Assembly: GCA_900541395.1 (NCBI GenBank)
Contig: UQJT01000057.1
Coordinates: 1-12,030 of the forward strand
Direction: 5' to 3'
DNA: 12,030 bases
Source of the DNA: an uncultured Desulfovibrio sp.
GTDB taxonomy: Bacteria; Desulfobacterota; Desulfovibrionia; Desulfovibrionales; Desulfovibrionaceae
Position 1 is the stretch's first letter. Every line of letters begins with the position of its first letter. Shown here piece after piece: positions 5,750 to 12,030 of this stretch. Both the position numbers and the translations under genes were made by a program. The notes under the pieces were generated by a model. It saw nothing but the letters and a program-made list of their open reading frames with translations, did not search any database and had not been told where the DNA came from.

Positions 5750-8149
5750 TCAGAAGGTTCTGCCCAGCGTTCCGGACACGAAGTGCGCGTTGCGGTGGAC
5801 CGAGTGCTGCCAGTTGTAGCTTAATGTCAGCCGCAGAGGTCCGTGCCGGGCGTCCAGGCCCACCCCTGTTTCCAGCGTGTGGCGGTCAAGGCTCGCTCCG
5901 GCCAGGGTGGCCCGAATGGCGGGCGCATCGGCGCGGCGGACACGCTGGTCGGCGCGTGTCTTGCCCAATACCGGTATATAGCGGACGTACAGTTCCGGTT
6001 CCACCAGCCACCCGTCGCCCGGCGTCCATCGGCGTCCGAGTGTGAGTCCCACGGGCGTGCGCCACAGGCCCTGACGCACGGGCTCATTATAAAACAAATC
6101 CATATCACGGCCGTTGTTCAGCGCGCCTCGCACCATGTAAGAACGCTGAATAAAATGGCTGTACTCCAGGCCGACGTTGGGCGTGACGAGCCAGTCGCCC
6201 CAGGCAAAACGGCGGGCGGCCACCGTTTCCAGCGTCAGCCCGTCCACCGTCACCCGCGCCCTGAGTGGAATGACCGGGTTTTGTTGGCGCAGTTTGTTCC
6301 AGGTGCGCAGGAAGTTGAATTCCAGTCCCAAACTCCATGTTTCATGTTGCCACAGACCGTATAGCAGGCCTCCCGCATAGTCGATGCGCCCGGTGGTGGG
6401 GGGCAGGGCTCCGTCCGAGGTGGAACCGGTGCCCCCGCCGACGGACAGACCTCCGCCCAGACTCCAGCTTCCGAAGTTTCGTCCCGCCCCCAGCAAAATC
6501 CCCCCCAGGTCGGCCTTGTAGCGGGCGGGGGCTTTGCCCGATCGGGGCAGCGATTCCTGCTCGTGAAGATAAAGAGGAGACATCCATATATCATAGGACG
6601 AGGTCGCGGAGGGAACCGTGAATTTTCGTTCCGGCCCCCGGCCGCGCAGTCCGCCTACGGGCGAAGTCTGACGGATGCGCGTTTCGAGGTTGTGGGTCAG
6701 GGAAGACGCGGGCATGACGCGCGCGAGGGCGGGCGCGCCCTCCAGCGCGGACGTGATTTCGTCCAGGCTGAGCCCGTTGAGATGTTGGGCCAGGGCCAGG
6801 GCCAGGAATGGATTGCCGCCGCCATCGTCGGATACGTCGGGAGTGTCGGGCAACAGATCGTTTATGCCGGGCTCCACATCGGGCAGAGCCTGGGCCGTGG
6901 GCAAGCGGGTAAGCAAGGCCTCCAGCGTCGGAAGGCCGTCAACGGTGGCGACGGTCAGGCCGTCGGCGCGGTACAGCAGACTGCCGGACAGCAGGTGCAT
7001 ATTCTCAAGGTCGGCGGGGAGCGCATTTTCGGACTGGATCAGAAGATAGGTGCCGCTTTGGTTCGCTGCCAGGCTGGTGACGGGCAGGAGCCGCAGCGAA
7101 TCGGTTCCGCGCACGGTGAACTGCCCTCCGCTCTGGATGCGCAGGGCGGGAATCGAGGACGGGGAGGCCGCGCGGGTCGCATCCGTAACGGGCAGGTTCC
7201 ACACCCCGCCGCCTGTGAAATCAAGGTTGAGCTCGCCATTGCGGATGACCGACCCCAGGCCCGTGGTCCATTGGGCGTCATGTCCGTAAAAGTTCAGGTT
7301 CACCACGCCCGCATTGTCCGCCTCCAGCAGAGAGCTGTTGAGATGGGAACCGGCAGCCAGGTCCAGCTCCAGGCGGTTGCCCGAGCCGTAGACGCGGATC
7401 GGCCCTTCGATGTCCAGACGTTGAGGATTGGGAGTTCCGGGCTGGAGGCGGGTGGTGATCACGGTGCCCGTATACGGGGCCTGGCCCTGGATATGCAGGG
7501 CATAGGCGCCGGGATCGGTTACCCGAATGGTAGTGGGGCCGTTGAGCGTCAGGGTGCCGCCCAACGCATATATGCCGTCGCTGCCCGCGCCTCGGGTGAG
7601 GATATGGGTTTCACCCAGTCGGGCCTCGCCGCCGCCGAACATGTAGATGCCATAGGCCCTGGTCCCTTGTGTGGTCGCCATGAGCGGGCCCCGGATGTCC
7701 AACCCCATATCGGAATCGTCGGTGTCGTAGACGAATACCGCGTGGGAGAAGTCCCCGGCCGTGCCGACGGCGACCGGTCCGTCCAGAGTGATGGACGCGC
7801 CCGGCCCGTATGCCCATATGCCGTTGGCTCCGGTCCCCGTTGTACTGATGTCCACCGGACCGCTGAGACGAATGCTCTCTCGCGAGGCCACCATGGCTGC
7901 CGTGCCGTCGGCACGGATGGTCAGGCGACGCACGGAACCGGTGACAGCGCCGGACGGCGCTTGAGCGTGGAGGGCCGCGAGAGGCGCGTCGGAGCCGCCG
8001 GAAATATTCAGGGTAATGTCGCCCGTCAGTTCGGCCGGACCGTTGATGGGTCGGGTATAGTCCCCCGAACCGATGTCAGTCGCTCCGGCGGCGACGGGCA
8101 AGATGCACAGGAACGCCGCCAACGCCCCACCTAGATGATAACGTTTCAT
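5750..8149 (-). CDS. Autotransporter (type Va) with beta-helix-like passenger
   Basis: The product is a 799-aa outer-membrane and surface protein exported by Sec and then by its own barrel. The ATG at 8149 has GAGG five bases upstream. Residues 1-23 are a signal peptide (basic start, hydrophobic ALAAFLCILPVAAGA, likely cut after A23). Residues 24 to about 415 are a passenger of short Gly/Asn/Thr-rich strand repeats (for example LTLNGP, IDGP/IEGP-like turns, GIYALGG, GIYMFGG), as expected for a right-handed beta helix. A Pro/Asp-rich stretch (417-445) and a helical linker (450-495) precede the barrel (about 518-799). The barrel has alternating aromatic strands and ends in Phe, as in BAM substrates. 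No protease or lipase motif was seen, so an adhesin-like role is a guess. It follows bioB by 84 bases with no clear promoter of its own. Family is firm; function is unknown. Confidence 0.93.
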   Translation of the reverse strand: MKRYHLGGALAAFLCILPVAAGATDIGSGDYTRPINGPAELTGDITLNISGGSDAPLAALHAQAPSGAVTGSVRRLTIRADGTAAMVASRESIRLSGPVDISTTGTGANGIWAYGPGASITLDGPVAVGTAGDFSHAVFVYDTDDSDMGLDIRGPLMATTQGTRAYGIYMFGGGEARLGETHILTRGAGSDGIYALGGTLTLNGPTTIRVTDPGAYALHIQGQAPYTGTVITTRLQPGTPNPQRLDIEGPIRVYGSGNRLELDLAAGSHLNSSLLEADNAGVVNLNFYGHDAQWTTGLGSVIRNGELNLDFTGGGVWNLPVTDATRAASPSSIPALRIQSGGQFTVRGTDSLRLLPVTSLAANQSGTYLLIQSENALPADLENMHLLSGSLLYRADGLTVATVDGLPTLEALLTRLPTAQALPDVEPGINDLLPDTPDVSDDGGGNPFLALALAQHLNGLSLDEITSALEGAPALARVMPASSLTHNLETRIRQTSPVGGLRGRGPERKFTVPSATSSYDIWMSPLYLHEQESLPRSGKAPARYKADLGGILLGAGRNFGSWSLGGGLSVGGGTGSTSDGALPPTTGRIDYAGGLLYGLWQHETWSLGLEFNFLRTWNKLRQQNPVIPLRARVTVDGLTLETVAARRFAWGDWLVTPNVGLEYSHFIQRSYMVRGALNNGRDMDLFYNEPVRQGLWRTPVGLTLGRRWTPGDGWLVEPELYVRYIPVLGKTRADQRVRRADAPAIRATLAGASLDRHTLETGVGLDARHGPLRLTLSYNWQHSVHRNAHFVSGTLGRTF

Positions 8150-8233
8150 AACCGCCTCGCAGGGTTGAAAGAATGCGGACCGTGCGCGCAGCGTAGGCGG
8201 AGCGGGCTGAGAAGACCATGATGGAATGCAGGA

Positions 8234-9211
8234 TCAGAAGCGTGCCGGACGCAGTCCCAGGGCGGCCAGCATGCGGATGTCGCGTTCAAAGGGGCTGCCC
8301 GGCGTGGTCAGGTAGTCGCCGGTCATGATTCCGTTGGCTCCGGCGGCGAAAATCCATGAATCCCATTCTCCCAAAGTCGAGCCCCGGCCGCCGCACACCA
8401 CGATGTCGCGGTCCGGATGCATGAGGCGCAGCACGGCCAGGATGCGCAGAGCCTCGTCCGGAGCCGGACGGGGCTGGTGTTCCAAAGGCGTGCCGGGGAT
8501 GGGGTTGAGGAAGTTGACCGGGATGCAGTCCACGCCCTGTTCGGCCAGAGTCAGGGAAAATTCGACCCGCTGGTCCGGGCTTTCGCCCAGGCCGAAAATG
8601 CCCCCGCAACACAGTTCCAGACCGGCGTCGCGGGCCGCCGCCAGGGTGGCGAGATCGTCCGCATAGGCGTGGGTGGTGCAGATGGAGGGAAAGTGGCTGG
8701 CCGCCGTCTCCAGATTGTGGTGAAAGCGGCTGAGCCCGGCTTCTTTCAGGCGACGGGCGGCTTCGGGCGTCAACATGCCCAGCGAGCCGCAGAGACGTAG
8801 GGGGACGGCGCGGCGCAGGCGTTCCAGGCTGTCGCACAGCAAATCCAGCTCGGCAGGCGAAAGGGCCGTGCCCGAGGTGACGATGCCGAAACGCATGGCC
8901 CCGGCTTCGGCCAAAGCTTCGGCCTTGCGCAGCAGGGCGTCCGTGCCCAGCAGAGGGTAATCGGGCGCGTTCGTATGGTGGTGGGCCGACTGGGCGCAGA
9001 AGGCGCAGTTCTCCGCGCAACGTCCGGACTTGGCGTTGACGATGCCGCAGGTAAAGGGAACGCGCCCCGCAGTCGAGGCCGCCAGGCGGGCTGCGGCCAG
9101 CAGGTCCAGTGTGTGTTCCGGCGTCAGGGCGAGCAGTTCCCGCGCTTCCGCGGCCGAAAGCGGCGTTCGCGGGTCGGGGCGGCGGAGCAAAGCGGCGACG
9201 GCGGCGTGCAT
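8234..9211 (-). CDS. bioB: Biotin synthase, radical SAM
   Basis: It inserts sulfur into dethiobiotin, the last step of biotin synthesis. The product is 325 aa from the ATG at 9211; a GTG one codon upstream (9214) is an equally possible start. The radical-SAM motif is C65-AEN-C69-AF-C72 within NAKSGRCAENCAFCAQS. Other BioB hallmarks are HHNLET (164-169), CGGIFGLGE (202-210), IPVNFLNPIPGTPLE (230-244), GGR (274-276) and a TTP segment near 302. Against E. coli BioB, auxiliary-cluster residues C128, C188 and R260 appear as C141, C201 and R276. C97 aligns with G109 (in RFGIVTSG), so one classical ligand is missing. Extra cysteines are C202 and C273. It overlaps the stop of the AsmA-like gene as TGATG, so it is probably translationally coupled. 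No other bio gene is in the window. The BioB call is strong; its cluster chemistry is uncertain. Confidence 0.93.
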   Translation of the reverse strand: MHAAVAALLRRPDPRTPLSAAEARELLALTPEHTLDLLAAARLAASTAGRVPFTCGIVNAKSGRCAENCAFCAQSAHHHTNAPDYPLLGTDALLRKAEALAEAGAMRFGIVTSGTALSPAELDLLCDSLERLRRAVPLRLCGSLGMLTPEAARRLKEAGLSRFHHNLETAASHFPSICTTHAYADDLATLAAARDAGLELCCGGIFGLGESPDQRVEFSLTLAEQGVDCIPVNFLNPIPGTPLEHQPRPAPDEALRILAVLRLMHPDRDIVVCGGRGSTLGEWDSWIFAAGANGIMTGDYLTTPGSPFERDIRMLAALGLRPARF

Positions 9212-11247
9212 CACTTTTTCCGGAACAGGCGGCCCAGACCTTTCTGAATTTCCTGCCCCAGGTCCACGCCCTGTTCCTTCAGGGTGCGGTCCACGGCTTC
9301 AAAGGTGGTCCGGGCATTCAGGCTGTATGTGGGCGCGGACAGGGGACCGGTCAGGCGTACGGGCAGCACGGCCAGCCCCGGCAACTGCACCGTGCCGGAC
9401 AGATCCAGGGTGCGGGCGGGCAAATCGACGACGCCCTTGCCGGCTGCGCTGATTTTGGCGGCGCTCATGGTGCAGTCTGTGATGGTGACGATGCCCTTGG
9501 CCGCATTGAAGGTCAGCATAGCCTTGTCGAAGCGGGTATGGCGGGCCACGTCGGCCGCCGCGGGCGCGTTGGGCGGCAGCACATCGATGTTCACGGTCAG
9601 GGGGGCGGCGGACAGGCTGCCCTTGCCGCTCAGGCTGGGCAGCGGGTCGGCGGTGAAGCAGGCCAGAGTGGTGTTGAGGGTAGCCGTGCCTTCCAGGGGA
9701 AGGCTGGGGAGCAGGGCGGCTGAAAGCTGCTTGAGGTCAATTTGGGGCGCGGACAGGTTGACCGTCACATCCGCCGCCAGGGGCGCGGCGCTTGGGTCGA
9801 CGGCGGCCGTCAGCGCGGCGGTGACGGGACTGCCGAAGGCGCGGCAGGTCAGCGGGTTGAGAGTATAAGTGCCGTTTTTCCCTTCCAGACGGGTTTGGAT
9901 TTCCTCTATGCGCACCCCGGCCGCCTCCAGGCTCCGGACACGCAGGGCGAGATTCAAATCAGGCCATTTTTTCCAGGCCGGAACCGCGGGCTCGGCGCTT
10001 TTTGAGGTCTCGGCCCCCTTGGGGGCGGGACGGGACGCGGCCTTCGTCTGATCGGCGGTTTGGACTTCCGGCGCGGAGGCGGACAGATACGAATCAAGGC
10101 GCACGTCGCCCACCTGGAGTTCTCCGGCCAGGGAAGGCGGATCCAAGCGGCATTCCAACGCGCCGCCGAGAGATGTGGAATCCAGGCTCCCGTCCAGACT
10201 GCTTATTTTCAATATGCCTTTGTCCAGGTCCAGACGTCCGGTCAGCGCGGCGGCGGTCAACGCGGCGGGATCGGAGTCGGGCACGGGAAGGGCCAGCGCG
10301 GCCAGAACGGCGCGGGGCGATCCCTTGGCCGAGAACTCCAGGGAGGCCGGACCGGCGGCATGTAGAGGATCGCGCAACAGAGCGGGCAAAGCGGCGGCGT
10401 CTCCGGAGGCCGTCACGTGCAGATCGGGGCCGGAGAGCGTCAGGGAACGCAAGGTCAGAGAGCCGTTGCGCAATTGGTAATTGCCGTCGCCGCTCAGGGA
10501 CAGGGGCGTGTCGAACGGCAGCCCCGCCGTAGGCGTAAACACGGCCTTGCGCAGCGATACGGTCAGGTTCGAGTCGGACAGGGCGGCTCCGGCGGTCAAT
10601 TCCAGGACGCCGGAAAAATCCGGCCCCAGGCCGCGTATGTCGGCCTTCAGCGTCAAGCCGGTGTCCGCGCCGGGGCGCACGTTTTTCAGATTCAAGTCGA
10701 CGTGGGAAAATTCGGTGGACGCGCCGTCCGAGCGGAGCAGGCTCACATGACCGTCACGCACGGTCAGGGCGTTGGGCGCCACGGTGAGGATGCGGGTCAG
10801 CACGGCTTCCAGGCGGGCGGCGTCCTTCGCCTCATTTTTGTCCGAAACGGGGGCCGGGGCGGCGGAACTCGCCGGAGCCGCCGCGGGCGCGGCCTTGGCG
10901 GCGGCCGATCGCGAAACCACTGCCAAGCCGTCCACCTCCATGTCGGTAATATCCAGCTTGCCCCTCAACAGAGATTTGGCCGAAACCCGCACCGACGCCC
11001 GTTCGAAGCGCACGGACAGCGCGCTTTCTTCCCGGCCCCACGAGGCGCGGCCCAGGTTCAGGCCCGGCTGAGGAAAGAAGGTCAGCGTGGGCAGTTCGTC
11101 CATGAGCAGGGGGGCGCCCGTGGTTTCCTCCACGTAGGCGCTGAATTTTTGCAGCAACACGTCGCCTTTGGTTTTGATCAGCATATAGGTCCCCGCCCCC
11201 GCCAGTATAAGAAGGGCAACAATGCCCAACAGTATTTTCCGAACCAT
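9211..11247 (-). CDS. AsmA-family envelope protein
   Basis: A 678-aa inner-membrane protein facing the periplasm, of the family tied to outer-membrane assembly and bridge-like lipid transport (AsmA, YhdP, TamB relatives). The ATG at 11247 has GGAGA eight bases upstream. Residues 4-24 are a single hydrophobic anchor (ILLGIVALLILAGAGTYML). An AsmA-like N-terminal domain follows, with FPQPGLNLGRASW (58-70), an SAKSLLRGKLDI segment (89-100) and a DMEVDGL segment (102-108). Alternating beta strands continue to the C-terminus, which is a short basic helix (about 655-678). Two Ala/Pro/Ser-rich linkers at about 113-140 and 390-425 separate the domains. A good promoter lies 36 bases upstream, and bioB overlaps the stop. 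The family is clear from the architecture; which AsmA subgroup, and which cargo, cannot be said. It is likely co-expressed with bioB and possibly the autotransporter. Confidence 0.88.
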   Translation of the reverse strand: MVRKILLGIVALLILAGAGTYMLIKTKGDVLLQKFSAYVEETTGAPLLMDELPTLTFFPQPGLNLGRASWGREESALSVRFERASVRVSAKSLLRGKLDITDMEVDGLAVVSRSAAAKAAPAAAPASSAAPAPVSDKNEAKDAARLEAVLTRILTVAPNALTVRDGHVSLLRSDGASTEFSHVDLNLKNVRPGADTGLTLKADIRGLGPDFSGVLELTAGAALSDSNLTVSLRKAVFTPTAGLPFDTPLSLSGDGNYQLRNGSLTLRSLTLSGPDLHVTASGDAAALPALLRDPLHAAGPASLEFSAKGSPRAVLAALALPVPDSDPAALTAAALTGRLDLDKGILKISSLDGSLDSTSLGGALECRLDPPSLAGELQVGDVRLDSYLSASAPEVQTADQTKAASRPAPKGAETSKSAEPAVPAWKKWPDLNLALRVRSLEAAGVRIEEIQTRLEGKNGTYTLNPLTCRAFGSPVTAALTAAVDPSAAPLAADVTVNLSAPQIDLKQLSAALLPSLPLEGTATLNTTLACFTADPLPSLSGKGSLSAAPLTVNIDVLPPNAPAAADVARHTRFDKAMLTFNAAKGIVTITDCTMSAAKISAAGKGVVDLPARTLDLSGTVQLPGLAVLPVRLTGPLSAPTYSLNARTTFEAVDRTLKEQGVDLGQEIQKGLGRLFRKK

Positions 11248-11282
11248 AAGAGTTGTCTCCGGAACGAACTTGTGAAGGCGTT

Positions 11283-11311
11283 AGAATACGCGGGAAGTGG
11301 CGGCCTGACAA
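11283..11311 (-). promoter_or_regulatory. sigma70-type promoter of the asmA-like/bioB unit
   Basis: On the - strand TTGTCA (11311-11306) and TATTCT (11288-11283) are separated by exactly 17 bases, with five and four matches to consensus. Transcription would start near 11276, about 29 bases before the ATG at 11247, leaving room for the GGAGA ribosome site. This is the best promoter candidate for the three-gene - strand unit. Confidence 0.65.
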
Positions 11312-11860
11312 GGCACGGACGCCGGACGAGCAGGGCAAGCGCATAAGGCGGGCCTGACCTGCCGTCCGGCCTGTTGCGGAACCGGATGCTGATACAGACC
11401 ATCATAATGCATCCAGGAAGCCGATGCCGCACCCGGCCGTCAGCATGAGAGAAACAACGCCAGAATCAAGCTAAGAGAGCGTAATTTCACGGCAGCTTCA
11501 CAGGGTTAGGTTGTTTGGATGGGATATAGTTTACCTTACAGGGCGCACCGGGAGCAAGTGCGGGCGTCAGGGCATCGCCCGAAGCCGCAGGCTTTGTGGG
11601 GGCGAAGCGCGGCTGCGTCGCCGGGACGACTTTGTTCACTGAGTATGGAAATTGGTTTATCTTGTTGAATTTAATATATAATAATCCTGTCCTGGCCCTG
11701 TTGGAGGCTTTGGCCGGAGCCGATACAAACGGGTATATATAGAGAAACTCGAAAGCCGGGCCTTCCGGAGACGACAGAACAATATCGCCCGAAGATGGGA
11801 TGACGACCTTGTTTGTCTTTATTCTCAAGGAGATCGGGAGAAGAATTCGGCAAAAAAACG
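11312..11860. other. Intergenic stretch with no supported gene
   Basis: No reading frame here has a credible start, ribosome site and composition. The longest (11487-11828, - strand) begins with TTG, lacks a ribosome site and shows no domain. The left part is GC-rich. From about 11640 there are AT-rich islands with perfect or near -10 hexamers on the + strand: TATAAT at 11677-11682 without a good -35, and TATATA at 11734-11739 with TTGGCC 18 bases upstream. A small hairpin AAGCC-GCA-GGCTT lies near 11582-11594. This looks like a regulatory or degenerate spacer before the strong promoter at 11893. Confidence 0.5.
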
Positions 11861-11864
11861 GTAT

Positions 11865-11922
11865 TTAAAGTGAAATTTATTTTCGTTTTTTCTTGACAAA
11901 TGCTGTGGGCCGAGCCTATAGA
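11865..11922 (+). promoter_or_regulatory. Strong outward promoter, stable-RNA type
   Basis: A perfect -35 TTGACA (11893-11898) and a -10 TATAGA (11917-11922) are 18 bases apart on the + strand. An A/T-rich block (about 11861-11892) sits just upstream, like an UP element, and a G/C-rich discriminator (AGGGCCGCCG) follows the -10, as in rRNA and tRNA promoters under stringent control. No RNA gene or clear CDS is reached before the window ends; an ATG ATG pair at 12009-12014 is open to the end but has no good ribosome site. Confidence 0.65.
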
Positions 11923-12030
11923 AGGGCCGCCGATATTGAGAAAAAGAGCACTTAATCAAGGGGGCTTGCCGGTAAAAGAATGGTCCGGCGCGTATTTTCG
12001 GTGTCGAGATGATGCCCGACCGCATAACGT

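Noticed and set aside
6563..8134. 523-codon + strand open frame
   Set aside because: Antisense shadow of the autotransporter, whose signal peptide, barrel and terminal Phe are all on the other strand.
10417..11346. 309-codon + strand open frame
   Set aside because: Antisense shadow of the AsmA-like gene; Gly/Arg/Gln-rich with no domain.
11487..11828. 113-codon - strand open frame
   Set aside because: TTG start without a ribosome site, no recognisable domain, and it spans AT-rich promoter-like islands.
11941..11955. boxA-like TGCTCTTT on the - strand near the stable-RNA-type promoter
   Set aside because: It is on the opposite strand to the promoter, so it cannot act as an rRNA antitermination site for that transcript; probably chance.

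Overview
The window looks like a chromosomal piece of a GC-rich anaerobic deltaproteobacterium, most likely of the Desulfovibrionaceae (Desulfovibrio, Bilophila and relatives). This is inferred from the style of the proteins: a MucR/Ros-type zinc-finger regulator, separate SecD and SecF, a biotin synthase with an unusual cysteine set, and a classical autotransporter. No rRNA or tRNA gene is present to confirm it. No mobile element, CRISPR array or prophage gene was seen.

Layout. The left end (1-655, + strand) has a good sigma70-type promoter, about 250 nt of leader rich in tandem stem-loops, and a 101-codon unknown gene. Nearly everything else is on the - strand. ybaK (Cys-tRNA(Pro) deacylase) converges on the small gene, and a MucR-family regulator lies upstream of it. 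A strong bidirectional terminator (1955-1991) closes the next unit: promoter (5513-5541), a small membrane-anchored unknown protein, secD, then secF. The last - strand unit starts at a promoter at 11283-11311 and runs through an AsmA-family protein, a biotin synthase overlapping it by one base, and a complete autotransporter after an 84-nt gap. The right end (11312-12030) has no convincing gene but ends with a strong + strand promoter pointing out of the window, of the kind that drives stable RNA operons.

Functionally, much of the window concerns the cell envelope: SecD/SecF pull proteins across the inner membrane, the autotransporter is an outer-membrane client of that route, and AsmA-like proteins are tied to outer-membrane assembly and lipid transport. 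YbaK and BioB are housekeeping functions.

Most interesting observations: (1) a run of adjacent stem-loops at 138-277, four of which carry GGA in the loop, behind a good promoter; this is the layout of a CsrA/RsmA-binding RNA or leader. (2) A biotin synthase lacking one auxiliary-cluster cysteine but having extra cysteines nearby. (3) A SecF with an apparent insertion of two extra hydrophobic segments. (4) An unknown signal-anchor protein where YajC is often found. (5) A stable-RNA-like promoter at the right edge.
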